From Xestospongia bergquistia (taxonomy: Eukaryota; Porifera; Demospongiae; Haplosclerida; Petrosiidae), in NCBI GenBank assembly GCA_963965975.1, contig OZ014412.1, forward strand, positions 12,662,849 to 12,726,848: a stretch of 64,000 nt of DNA. Direction: 5' to 3'. Position numbers and translations under genes: made by a program. A model generated the notes under the pieces. That model did not search any database. It was not told the DNA's origin and worked only from the letters and a program-made list of their open reading frames with translations. This document shows, piece by piece, positions 1-12,989 of the stretch. Each line of letters starts with the position of its first letter. The first letter of the stretch is position 1.

Positions 1-3000
1 TGAAGTTAACAAAGTAAACAGCTCAGTCTAATGGACTCTAAGGGACTAACTAAATGAACTGTTATTAACAGTTTAGTAGGTTGGTTTGCATTAACACTCT
101 AAAGTCTTTAAATTAAAGACTTTAGAAGGTTTAGACTATTGATTGAAGTTAATAAAGTAACAGCTCAGTCTAAAGGACTCTAAGGGACTAACTAAATGAA
201 CTGTTATTAACAGTTTAGTAGGTTGGTTTGCATTAACACTCTAAAGTCTTTAAATTAAAGACTTTAGAAGGTTTAGACTATTGAGTGAAGTCAAAAAAGT
301 AAACAGCTCAGTCTAAAGGACTCTATGGGACTAACTAAATAAACTGTTATTAACAGTTTAGTAAGTTGGTTAACATTAAGCCACTAAAGTCTTTAAATTA
401 AAGACTTTAGAAGGTTTAGACCATTGAGTGAAGTTAACTAAGTAAACAGCTCAGTCAAATGGACTCTATGGGACTAACTAAATAAACTTTTATTAACAGT
501 TTTGTAAGTTGGTTTGCATTAACACTCTAAAGTCTTTAAATTAAAGACGTTATAAGGTTTAGACTATTGATTTAAGTTAACAAAGTAAATAGCTCAGTTT
601 AATGGACTCTAAGGGACTAACTAAATAAACTGTTATTAACAGTTTAGTAGGTTGGTTTGCATTAACACTCTAAAGTCTTTAAATTAAAGACTTTAGAAGG
701 TTTAGACTATTGATTGAAGTTAACAAAGTAAACAGCTCAGTCTAATGGACTCTATGGGACTAACTAAATGAACTGTTATTAACAGTTTGGTAAGTGGGTT
801 TGCATTAACTCTCTAAAGTCTTTAAATTAAAGACTTCAGATGCTTTAGACTATTGAGTGAAGTTAATAAATAAACAGCTCAGTCTAATGGACTCTATTGG
901 ACTAACTAAATGAACAGTTATTAACAGTTTAGAAAGTTGGTTTGCGTTAACACTCTAAAGTCTTTAAATTAAAGACTTTAGAAGGTTTAGACTATTGAGT
1001 GAAGTCAAAAAAGTAAACAGCTCAGTCTAAAGGACTCTATGGGACTAACTAAATAAACTGTTATTAACAGTTTAGTAAGTTGGTTAGCATTAAGCCACTA
1101 AAGTCTTTAAATTAAAGACTTTAGAAGGATTAGACCATTGAGTGAAATTAATTAAGTAAACATCTCAGTCTAAAGGACTCTATGGGACTAACTAAATGAA
1201 CTGTTATTAACAGTTTTGTAGGTTGGTTTGCATTAACACTCTAAAGTCTTTAAATTAAAGACTTTAGAAGGTTTAGACTATTGATTGAAGTTAACAAAGT
1301 AAACAGCTCAGTTTAATGGACTCTAAGGGACTAACTAAATAAACTGTTATTAACAGTTTAGTCGGTTGGTTTGCATTAACACTCTAAAGTCTTTAAATTA
1401 AAGACTTCAGAAGTTTTAGACTATTGAGTGAAGTTAATAAAGTAAACAGCTCAGTCTAAAGGACTCTATGCGACTAACTAAATAAACTGTTATTAACAGT
1501 TCAGTAAGTTGGTTTGTATTAACACTCTAAAGTCTTTAAATTAAAGACTTTAGAAGGTTTAGACTATTGATTGAAGTTAACAAAGTAAACAGCTCAGTCT
1601 AATGGACTCTCTGGGACTAACTGAATGAACTGTTTTTAACAGTTTAGTAAATTGGTTTGCATTAACACTCTAAAGTCTTTAAATTAAAGACTTTAGAAGG
1701 TTTAGACTATTGAGTGAAGTTAATAAAGTAAACAGCTCAGTCTAAAGGAATGCATGGGACTAACTAAATAAAATGTGATTAACAGTTTAGTAAGTTGGTT
1801 TGCCTTAACACTCTAAAGTCTTTAAATTAAAGACTTTAGAAGGTTTAGACTATTGAGTGAAGTTAATAAAGTAAAGAGCTCAGTCTAAAGGACTCTATGG
1901 GACTAACTAAATAAACTGTTATTAACTGTTTAGTAAGTTGTTTTGCCTTAACACTCTAAAGTCTTTAAATTAAAGACTTTAGAACGTTTAGACTATTGAT
2001 TGAATTTAACAAAGTAAACAGCTCAGTCTAATGGACTGTAAGGCACTAAATAAATGAACTGTTATTAACAGTTTAGTAAGTTGGTTTGCCTTAACACTCT
2101 AAAGTCTTTAAATTAAAGACTTTAGAAGGTTTAGACTATTGAGTGAAGTTAATAAAGTAAACAGCTCAGTCTAAATGACTCTATGGGACTAACTAAATAA
2201 AATGTTATTTACAGTTTAGTAAGTTGGTTTGCATTAACTCTCTAAAGTCTTTAAATTAAAGACTTTAGATGCTTTTGACTATTGAGTGAAGTTAATAAAG
2301 TAAACAGCTCAGTCTAAAGGACTCTATGGGACTAACTATATAAACTGTTATTAACAGTTTAGTAAGTTGGTTTGTATTAACACTCTAAAGTCTTTAAATT
2401 AAAGACTTTAGAAGGTTTAGACTATTGAGTGAAGTTAATAAAGTAAACAGCTCAGTCTAAAGGACTCTACGGGACTAACTAAATAAACTGTTATCAACAG
2501 TTTAGTAAGTTGGTTTGTATTAACAATCTAAAGTCTTTAAATTAAAGACTTTAGAAGGTTTAGACTATTGAGTGAAGTTAATAAAGTAAACAGCTCAGTC
2601 TAAAGGACTCTATGGGACTAACTAAATATACTGCTATTAACAGTTTAGTAAGTAGGTTTTCATTAACACTCTAAAGTCTTTAAATTAAAGACTTTAGAAG
2701 GTTTAGACTATTGAGTGAAGTTAATAAAGTAAACAGCTTTGTCTAAAGGACTCTATGGGACTAACAAAATAAACTGTTATTAACAGTTTAGTAAGTTGGT
2801 TTGCATTAAGACTCTAAAGTCTTTAAATTAAGGACTTTAGAAGGTTTAGACTATTGATTGAAGTTAATAAAGTAAACAGCTCAGTCTAAAGGACTCTATG
2901 GGACTAACTAAATAAACTGTTATTAACAGTTTAGTAAGTTGGTTTGCATTAACACTCTAAAGTCTTTAAATTAAAGACTTTATAAGGTTTAGACTATTGA
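1..3000. repeat. Heterogeneous satellite segment, mixed subfamilies
   Basis: About 21 monomers, with subfamilies interleaved. The GATTGAAGTTAACAAAG / CTAATGG / AAATGAACTG type alternates with the GAGTGAAGTTAATAAAG / CTAAAGG / AAATAAACTG type. A distinctive pair of monomers occurs at about 1747-1950 (GGAATG followed in the next unit by TTAACTGTTTAG and TTGTTTTGCC). The same pair recurs at about 18405-18605 and, in related form, inside the E blocks on the right of the window. No block duplication with near-identity was seen here. Confidence 0.8.
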
Positions 3001-6000
3001 GTGAAGTTAATAAAGTAAACAGCTTAGTCTGAAGGACTCTATGGACTAACAAAATAAACCGTTATTAACAGTTTAGTAAGTTGCTTTGCCTGAACGCTCT
3101 AAAGTCTTTAAATTAAAGACTTTAGAAGGTTTAGACTATTGATTGAAGTGAACAAAGTAAACAGCTCAGTCTAATGGACTCTAAGGCACTAACTAAATGA
3201 ATTGTTATTAACAGTTTAGTAAGTTGGTTTGCATTACACTCTAAAGTCTTTAAATTAAAGACTTTAGAAGGTTTAGACTATTGAGTGAAGTTAAGAAAGT
3301 AAACAGCTCAGTCTAATTGACTCTATGGGACTAACTATATAAACTGTTATTAACAGTTTAGTAAGTTGCTTTGCCTTAACACTCTAAAGTATTTAAATTA
3401 AAGACTTTAGAAGGTTTAGACTATTGATTGAAGTTAACAATGTAAACAGCTCAGTCTAATGGACTCTCTGGGACTAACTAAATGAACTCTTTTTAACAGT
3501 TTAGTAAATTGGTTTGCATTAACACTCTAAAGTCTTTAAATTAAAGACTTTAGAAGGTTTAGACTATTGAGTGAAGTTAATAAAGTAAACAGCTCAGTCT
3601 AATGGATTCTATGGGACTAACTAAATGAACTGTTATTAACAGTTTAGTAAGTGTGTTTGCATTAACACTCTAAAGTCTTTAAATTAAAGACTTTAGAAGG
3701 TTTAGAGTATTGAGTGAAGTTAATAAATTAAACAGCTCAGTTTAAAGGACTCTATGGGACTACCTAAATAAACTGTTATTAACAGTTTAGTAAGTTGGTT
3801 TGTATTAACACTCTAAAGTCTTTAAATTAAAGACTTTAGAAAGTTTAGACTATTGAGTGAAGTTAATAAAGTAAGCAGCTCAGCCTAAAAGACTCTATGG
3901 GACTAACAAAATAAACTGTTATTAACAGTTTAGTAAGGTTGTTTGCATTAAGACTCTAAAGTCTTTAAATTAAAGACTTTATAAGGTTTAGACTATTGAC
4001 TGAAGTTAATAAAGTAAACAGCTCAGTCTAAATGACTCTATGGGACTAACAAAATAAACCGTTCTTAACAGTTTAGTAAGTTGCTTTGCCTTAACACTCT
4101 AAAGTGTTTAAATTAAAGTCTTTAGAAGGTTTAGACTATTGATTGAAGTGAACAAAGTAAACAGCTCAGTCTAATGGACTCTATGGGACTAACTACATGA
4201 ATGTTATTGACAGTTTAGTAGGTTGGTTTGCATTAACACTCTAAAGTCTTTAAATTAAAGACTTTAGAAGGTTTAGACTATTGAGTGAAGTCAACAAAGT
4301 AAACAGCTCAGTCTAATGGACTCTATGGGACTAACTAAATGAACTGTTATTAACAGTTTAGTAAGTTGGTTTGCATTAACGCACTACAGTCTTTAAATTA
4401 AAGACTTTAGACGATTTAGACTATTGAGTGAAGTTAACAAAGTAAACAGCTCAGTTTAAAGGACTCTATGGGACTAACTAAATAAACTGTTATCAACAGT
4501 TTAGTAAGTTGGTTTGTATTAACACTTTAAAGTATTTAAATTAAAGACTTTAGAAAGTTTAGACTATTCAGTGAAGTTAATAAAGTAAACAGCTCAGTCT
4601 AAAGGACTCTATGGGACTAACTAAATAAACTGTTATCAACAGTTTAGTAAGTTGGTTTGTATTAACACTCTAAAGTATTTAAATTAAAGACTTTAGAAGG
4701 TTTAGACTATTGAGTGAAGTTAATAAAGTAAACAGCTCAGTCTAAAGGACTCTATGGGAATAACAAAATAAACTGTTATTAACAGTTTAGTAAGTTGGTT
4801 TGTATTAAGACTCTAAAGTCTTTAAATTAAAGTCTTTATAAGGTTTCGACTATTGAGTGAAGTTAATAAAGTAAACAGCTCAGTCTAAAGGACTCTATGG
4901 GACTAACAAAATAAACCGTTATTAACAGTTTAGTAAGTTGCTTTGCATTAACGCTCTAAAGTCTTTAAATTAAAGACTTTAGAAGGTTTAGACTATTGAT
5001 TTAAGTGAACAAAGTAAACAGCTCAGTCTAATGGACTCTAAGGCACTAACTAAATGAACTGTTATTAACAGTTTAGTAAGTTGGATTGCATTACACTCTA
5101 AAGTCTTTAAATTAAAGACTTTAGAAGGTTTAGACTATTGATTGAAGGTAATAAAGTAAACAGCTCAGTGTAATGGACTCTATTGGACTAACTTAATGAA
5201 CTGTTATTAACAGTTTAGTAAGTTGGTTTGCATTAACACTCTAAAGTCTTTAAATTAAAGACTTTAGAAGGTTTAGACTATTGAGTGAAGTTAATAAAGT
5301 AAACACCTCAGTCTAAAGGACTCTATGGGACTAACCAAATAAACTGTCATTAACTGTTTAGTAAGTTGGTTTGTATTAACACTCCAAAGTCTTTAAATTA
5401 AAGAGTTTAGAAGATTTAGACTATTGAGTGAAGTTAATAAAGTAAACAGCTCAGTCTAAAAAACTCTATGGGACTAACTAAATAAACTATTATTAACAGT
5501 TTAGTAAGTTGGTTTACATTAACACTCTAAAGTCTTTAAATTAAAGACTTTAGAAGGTTTAGATTATTGAGTGAAGTTAATAAAGTAAACAGCTCAGTCT
5601 AGAGGACTCTATGGGACAAACTAAATAAACTGTTATTAACAGTTTAGTAAGTTGCTTTGCATTAACACTCTTCAGTCTTTAAATTAAAGACTTTAGAAGG
5701 TTTAGACTACTTATTGAAGTTAATAAAGTAAACAGCTCAGTCTAAAGGACTCTATGGGACTAATAAAATAAACTCTTATTAACATTTTAGTAAGTTTGTT
5801 TGCATTAACACTCTAAAGTCTTTAAATTAAAGACTTTATAAGATTTAGACTATTGAGTGAAGTTAATAAAGTAAACAGCTCAGTCTAAAGGACTCTATGG
5901 GACTAACAAAATAAACCGTTATGAACAGTTTAGTAAGTTGCTTTGCCTTAACGCTCTAAAGTCTTTAAATTAAAGACTTTAGAAGGTTTAGACTATTGAT

Positions 6001-7150
6001 TGCAGTTAACAAAGTAAACAGCTCAGTCTAATGGACTCTATGGGACTAACTAAATGAATTGTTATTAACAGTTTAGTAAGTTGGTTTGCATTACACTCTA
6101 AAGTCTTTAAATTAAAGACTTTAGATGAATTAGACTATTGAGAGAAGTTAATAAAGTAAACAGCTCAGTGTAATGGACTCTATTGGACTAACTAAATGAA
6201 CTGTTATTAACGGTTTAGTAAGTTGGTTTGCATTAACACTCTAAAGTCTTTAAATTAAAGACTTCAGAAGTATTAGACTATTGAGTGAAGTTAATAAAGT
6301 AAACAGCTCAGTCTAAAGGACTCTATGGGACTAACTAAATAAACTGTTATTAACAGTTTAGTAAGTTGGTTTTTATTACACGCTAAAGTCTTTAAATTAA
6401 AGACTTTAGAGGTTTAGACTATTGAGTGAAGTTAATAAAGTAAACAGCTCAGTCTAAAGGACTCTATGGGACTAACTAAATAAACTGTTTTCAACAGTTT
6501 AGTAAGTTTGTATGTATTAACACTCTAAAGTCTTTAAATTAAAGACTTTAGAAGGTTTAGACTATTGAGTGAAGTTAATAAAGTAAACAGCTCAGTCTAA
6601 AGGACTCTATGGGACTAACTAAATAAACTGTTATTAACAGTTTAGTAAGTTGGTTTACATTAACACTCTAAAGTCTTTAAATTAAAGACTTTAGAAGGTT
6701 TAGACTATTGAGTGAAGTTAATAAAGTAAACAGCTCAGTCTAAAGGACTCTATGGGACTAACAAAATAAACTGTTATTAACTGTTTAGTAAGTTGGTTTG
6801 CATTAAGACTCTACAGTCTTTAATTTAAAGACTTTAAAAGGTTTAGACTATTGAGTGAAGTTAATAAAGTAAACAGCTCAGTCTAAAGGACTCTATGGGA
6901 CTAACTAAATAAACTGTTATTAACAGTTTAGTAAGATGGTTTGCATTAACACTCTAAAGTCTTTAAATTAAAGACTTTATAAGATTTAGACTATGAGTGA
7001 AGTTAATAAAGTAAACAGCTCAGTCTAAAGGACTCTATGGGACTAACAAAATAAACCGTTATTAACAGTTTAGTAAGTTGCTTTGCCTTAACGCTCTAAA
7101 GTCTTTAAATTAAAGACTTTAGAAGGTTTAGACTATTGATTGAAGTTAAT
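3000..7150. repeat. Loose 6- to 8-monomer higher-order periodicity
   Basis: A marker monomer with TTGCTTTGCC and usually AACGCTC, preceded by AAACCGTT, recurs at about 3081, 4081, 4939, 5939 and 7079. The spacings are about 1000, 858, 1000 and 1140 bp, which equal 7, 6, 7 and 8 monomers to within a few bases. Each marker is followed by a CTAATGGACTC monomer and, in most cases, by a short TTGCATTACACTC form. The neighbours between markers are similar but not identical, so this looks like an older, partly decayed higher-order repeat. Confidence 0.7.
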
Positions 7151-7699
7151 AAAGTAAACAGCTCAGTCTAATGGACTCTATGGGACTAACTAATGAATTG
7201 TTATTAACAGTTTAGTAAGTTGGTTTGCATTAACACTCTAAAGTCTTTAAATTAAAGACTTCAGAAGTATTAGACTATTGAGTGAAGTTAATAAATTAAA
7301 CAGCTCAGTCAAAGGACTCTATGGGACTAACTAAATAAACTGTTATTAACAGTTTAGTAAGTTTGTTTTTATTACACGCTAAAGTCTTTAAATTAAAGAC
7401 TTTAGAAGGTTTAGACTATTGAGTGAAGTTAATAAAGTAAACAGCTCAGTTTAAAGGACTCTATGGGACTAACTAAATAAACTGTTATCAACAGTTTAGT
7501 AAGTTGGTTTGTATTAACACTCTAAAGTCTTTAAATTAAAGACTTTAGAAGGTTTAGACTATTGAGTGAAGTTAATAAAGTAAACAGCTAAGTCTAAAGG
7601 ACTCTATGGGACTAACTAAATAAACTGTTATTAACAGTTTAGGAAGTTGGTTTGCATTAACACTCTAAAGTCTTTAAATTAAAGACTTTAGAAGGTTTA

Positions 7700-10600
7700 G
7701 ACTATAGAGTGAATTTCATAAATTAAACAGCTCAGTCTAAAGGACTCTACGGGTCTAACTAAATAAAATGTTATTAACGGTTTAGTAAGTTGGTTTGCAT
7801 TAACACTCTAAAGTCTTTAAATTAAAGACTTCAGAAGGTTTAGACTATTGAGTGAAGTTAATAAAGTAAACAGCTCAGTCTAAAGGACTCTATAGGACTA
7901 AGTAAATAAACTGTTATTAACAGTTTAGTAATTTGGTGTGCCTTAACACTCTAAAGTCTGTAAATTAAAGACTTTAGAAGGTTTAGACTATTGATTGAAG
8001 TTAACAAAGTAAAAAGTTCAGTCTAAAGGTCTCTATGGGACTAACTAAATAAACTGTTATTAACAGTTTAGTAAGTTGGTTTGCCTTAACACTCTAAAGT
8101 CTTTAAATTAAAGACTTTAGAAGGTTTAGACTATTGATTGAAGTTAACAAAGTCAACGTCTTAGTCTAATGGACTCTAAGGCACTACCTAAATGAATTGT
8201 TATTAACAGTTTAGTAAGTTTGTTTGCATTACACCCTAAAGTCTTTAAATTAAAGACTTTAGAAGGTTTAGACTATTGAGTGAAGTTAATAAAGTAAACA
8301 GCTCAGTCTAAACGACTCTATGGGACTAAATAAATAAACTGTTATTAACAGTTTAGTAAGTTGCTTTGCATTAACACTCCAAAGTCTTTAAATTAGTGAC
8401 TTTAGAAGGTTTAGACTATTGAGTGAAGTTCATAAAGTAAACAACTCAGTCTAAACGACTCTATGGGACTAACTAACTAAACTGTTATTAACAGTTTAGT
8501 AAGTTGGTTTGCATTAACACTCTAAAGTCTTTAAATTAATGACTTTAGAAGGTTTAGACTATTGAGTGAAGTTCATAAAGTAAACAGCTCAGTCTAAAGG
8601 ACTCTATGGGACTAACTAAATAAACTGTTATTAACAGTTTAGTAAGTTGGTTTGCGTTAACTCTCTAAAGTCTTTAAATTAAAGACTTTAGAAGGTTTAG
8701 ACTATTGAGTGAAGTTAATAAAGTAAACAGCTCAGTCTAAAGGACTCTATGTGACTAACTAAATAAACTGTTATTAACAGTTTACTAAGTTGGTTTGTAT
8801 TAACACTCTAAAGTCTTAAATTAAAGACTTTAGAAGGTTTAGACTATTGAGTGAAGTTAATAAAGTAAACAGCTCAGTCTAAAGGACTCTATGGGACTAA
8901 CTAAATAAACTGTTACTAACAGTTTAGTAAGTTGGTTTGCCTTAAGATTCTAAAGTCTTTAAATTAAAGACTTTAGAAGGTTTAGACTATTGATTGAAGT
9001 TAATAAAGTAAACAGCTCAGTCAAATGGACTCTATGGGACTAACTAAATAAACTGTTATTAACAGTTTAGTAAGTTGGTTTGTATTAACATGCTAAAGTC
9101 TTTAAATTAAAGACTTTAGAAGGTTTAGACTATTGATTGAAGTTAATAAAGTAAACAGCTGAGTTTAAAGGACTCTATGGGACTAACTTAATAAACTGTT
9201 ATCAACAGTTTAGTAACTTGGTTTGTATTAACACTCTAAACTCTTTAAATTAAAGACTTTAGAAGGTTTAGAGTATTGAGTGAAGTTAATAATGTAAACA
9301 GCTCAGTCTAAAGGACTCTATGGGACTAACTAAATAAACTGTTATTAACAGTTTAGTAAGTTGGTTTACATTAACACTCTAAAGTCTTTAAATTAAAGAC
9401 TTTAGAAGGTTTAGACTATTGAGTGAAGTTCATAAATTAAACAGCTCAGTCTAAAGGACTCTATGGGACTAACTAAATAAACTGTTACTATCAGTTTAGG
9501 AAGTTTGTTTGCATTAACACTCAAAAGTCTTTAAATTAAAGACTTTAGAAGGTTTAGACTATAGAGTGAAGTTCATAAAATAAACAGCTCTGTCTAAAGG
9601 ACTCTATGGGTCTAACTAAATAAAATGTTATTAACGGTTTAGTAAGTTGGTTTGCATTAACAATCTAAAGTCTTTAAATTAAAGACTTTAGAAGGTTTAG
9701 ACTATTGAGTGAAGTTAATAAAGTAAACAGCTCAGTCTAAAGGACTCTATGGGACTAAGTAAATAAACTGTTATTAACAGTTTAGTAAGTTGGTTTGCCT
9801 TAACACTCTAAAGTCTTTAAATTAAAGACTTTAAAAGGTTTAGACTATTGATTGAAGTTAACAAAGTAAACAGCTCAGTCTAAAGGACTCTATGGGACTA
9901 ACTAAATAAACTGTTATTAACAGTTTAGTAAGTTGGTTTGCTTAACACTCTAATGTCTTTAAATTAAAGACTTTAGAAGGTTTAGACTATTGATTGAAGT
10001 TAACAAAGTCAACAGCTTAGTCTAATGGACTCTAAGGCACTAACTAAATGAATTGTTATTAACAGTTTAGTAAGTTTGTTTGCATTACACCCTAAAGTCT
10101 TTACATTAAAGACTTTAGAAGGTTTAGACTATTGAGTGAAGTTAATAAAGTAAACAGCTCAGTCTAAAGGACTCTATGGGACTAACTAAATAAACTGTTA
10201 TTAACAGTTTACTAAGTTGGTTTGTATTAACACTCTAAAGTCTTTCAATTAAAGACTTTAGAAGGTTTAGACTATTGAGTGAAGTTAATAAAGTAAACAG
10301 CTCAGTCTAAAGGACTCTATGGGACTAACTAAATAAACTGTTATTAACAGTTTAGTAAGTTGGTTTGCCTTAAGAATCTAAAGTCTTTAAATTAAAGACT
10401 TTAGAAGGTTTAGACTATTGATTGAAGTTAACAAAGTAAACAGCTCAGTCAAATGGACTCTATGGGACTAACTAAATGAACTGTTATTAACAGTTTAGTA
10501 AGTTGGTTTGCATTAACACTCTAAAGTGTTTAAATTAAAGACTTCAGAAGTATTAGACTATTGAGTGAAGTTAATAAAGTAAACAGCTCAGTCTAAAGGA

Positions 10601-10880
10601 CTCTATGGGACTAACTAAATAAACTGTTATTAACAGTTTAGTAAGTTGGTTTGTATTAACACGCTAAAGTCTTTAAATTTAAGACTTTAGAAGGTTTAGA
10701 CTATTGAGAGAAGTTATAAAGTAAACAGCACAGTCTAAAGGACTCTATGGGACTAACTTAATAAACTGTTATCAACAGTTTAGTAAGTTGGTTTGTATTA
10801 ACACTCTAAAGTCTTTAAATTAAAGACTTTAGAAGGTTTAGACTATTGAGTGAAGTTATTAAAGTAAACAGTTCAGTCTA
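7700..10880. repeat. 13-monomer and 10/11-monomer block duplications
   Basis: A monomer with ACAAAGTCAAC and ATTACACCCTAAAG at about 8141-8240 recurs at about 10000-10100; the ACACCC landmarks are 1856 bp apart, close to 13 units. A second pair, CTTAAGATTC at 8941 and CTTAAGAATC at 10369, is 1428 bp apart (10 units). A third landmark, GACTAACTTAATAAAC at 9181 and 10751, is 1570 bp apart (11 units). The shift from 10 to 11 units implies gain or loss of one whole monomer within the block. Confidence 0.7.
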
Positions 10881-11450
10881 AAGGACTCTATGGGACTAAC
10901 TAAATAAACTGTTATTAACAGTTTAGTAAGTTGGTTTACATGAAGACTCTAAAGTCTTTAAATTAAAGACTTTAGAAGGTTTAGACTATTGAGTGAAGTT
11001 CATAAATTAAACAGCTCAGTCTAAAGGACTCTATGGGACTAACTAAATAAACTGTTGTTAACAGTTTAGAAAGTTGGTTTGTATTAACACTCTAAAGTCT
11101 TTAAATAAAAGACTTTAGAAGGTTTAGACTATTGAGTGAAGTTAATGAAGTAAACAGCTCAGTCTAAAGGACTCTATGGGACTAACTAAATAAACTGTTA
11201 TTAACAGTTTAGTAAGTTGGTTAGCATTAAGCCGCTAAAGTCTTTAAATTAAAGAGTTTAGAAGGTTTAGACTATTGAGTGAAGTTAATAAAGTAAACAG
11301 CTCAGTCTAAAGGACTCTATGGGACTAACAAAATAAACTGTTATTAACAGTTTTGTAAGTTGCTTTGCCTTAACACTCTAAAGTCTTTAAACTAAAGACT
11401 TTAGAAGGTTTAGACTATTGATAAAAGTTAACAAAGTAAACAGCTCAGTC

Positions 11451-11480
11451 TAATGGACTCTAACGCTATTAACAGTTTAG
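11451..11480. repeat. Monomer with 18-bp deletion removing the left arm of dyad 2 (first copy)
   Basis: Normal copies of this subtype read AAGGCACTAACTAAATG... before ATTAACAG. Here GGACTCTAACGC joins directly to TATTAACAG at 11465. Eighteen bases are gone (counted against the AAGGCAC type), which removes the left arm of dyad 2 and leaves only its right arm. Equivalent junctions lie at 12305 and 13573. Confidence 0.85.
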
Positions 11481-12290
11481 GAAGTTTGTTTGCATTAAGA
11501 CTCTAAAGTCTTTAATTTAAAGACTTTAGAAGGTTTAGACTATTGAGTGAAGTTCATAAATTTAATAGCTCAGTCTAAAGGACTCTATGGGACTAACTAA
11601 ATAAACTGTTATTAACAGTTTAGTAAGTTGGTTTGTATTAACACTCTAAAGTCTTTAAATTAAAGACTTTAGAAGGTTTAGACTATTGATTGAAGTTAAC
11701 AAAGACAACAGCTTAGTCGAACGGACTCTATGGGACTAACTAAATAAACTGTTATTAACAGTTTAGTAAGTTGGTTTACATTAAGACTCTAAAGTCTTTA
11801 AATTAAAGACTTTAGAAGGTTTAGACTATTGAGTGAAGTTCATAAATTAAACAGCTCAGTCTAAAGGACTCTATGGGACTAACTAAATAAACTGTTATTA
11901 ACAGTTTAGAAAGTTGGTTTGTATTAACACTCTAAATTTTTTAAATACAAGACTTTAGAAGGTTTAGACTATTGAGTGAAGTTAATAAACTAAAGAGCTC
12001 AGTCCTAAGGACTCTATGGGACTATCTAAATAAACTGTTATTAACAGTTTAGTAAGTTGGTTAGCATTAAGCCGCTAAAGTCTTTAAATTAAAGACTTTA
12101 GAAGGTTTAGACTATTGAGTGAAGTTAATAAAGTAAACAGCTCAGTCTAAAGGACTCTATGGGACTAAAAAAATAAACTGTTATTAACAGTTTTGTAAGT
12201 TGCTTTGCCTTAACACTCTAAAGTCTTTAAACTAAAGACTTTAGAAGGTTTAGACTATTGATTGAAGTTAACAAAGTAAACAGCTCAGTC

Positions 12291-12320
12291 TAATGGACTC
12301 TAAGGCTATTAACAGTTTAG
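12291..12320. repeat. Monomer with the same 18-bp deletion (second copy)
   Basis: CTCTAAGGC joins TATTAACAG at 12305. The breakpoint is the same as at 11465, and the copy sits exactly 840 bp downstream, so it was spread by block duplication and not by a new deletion. Confidence 0.85.
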
Positions 12321-12989
12321 GAAATTTGTTTGCATTAAAACTCTAAAGTCTTTAAATTAAAGACTTTAGAAGGTTTAGACTATTGAGTGAAGTTCATAAA
12401 TTAAACAGCTCAGTCTAAAGGACTCTATGGGACTAACTAAATAAACTGTTATTAATAGTTTAGTAAGTTGGTTTGTATTAACACTCTAAAGTCTTTAAAT
12501 TAAAGACTTTAGAAGGTTTAGACTATTGATTGAAGTTAACAAAGTCAACAGCTTAGTCTAATGGACTCTATGGGACTAACTAAATAAACTGTTATTAACA
12601 GTTTAGTAAGTTGGTTTGCATTAACACTCTAAAGTCTTTAAAATAAAGACTTTAGAAGGTTTACACTATTGATTGAAGTTAACAAAGTAAACAGCTCAGT
12701 GTAATGGACTCTAAGGCACTAACTAAATGAATTGTTATTAACAGTTTAGTAAGTTGGTTTCCATTACACTCTAGAGTCTTTAAATTAAAGACTTTAGAAG
12801 GTTTAGACTATTGAGTGAAGTTAATAAAGTAAACAGCTCAGTCTAAAGGAGTCTATGGGACTAACTAAATAAACTGTTATTAACAGTTTAGTAAGTTGGT
12901 TTGTATTAACACTCTAAAGTCTTTAAATTAAAGACTTTAGAAGGTTTAGACTATTGAGTGAAGTTAATAAAGTAATCAGCTCAGTCTAA

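Larger units (their letters stand above)
10880..12560. repeat. Tandem pair of ~840-bp blocks (6 monomers, one shortened)
   Basis: Block 1 (about 10880-11720) and block 2 (about 11720-12560) align at a constant offset of 840 bp. Examples are TTTACATGAAGACTC at 10937 against TTTACATTAAGACTC at 11777, and TTAGCATTAAGCCGC at 11221 against 12061. Six full monomers would be 858 bp; the missing 18 bp is the deletion described separately. Boundaries are approximate because flanking monomers are also alike. Confidence 0.8.
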
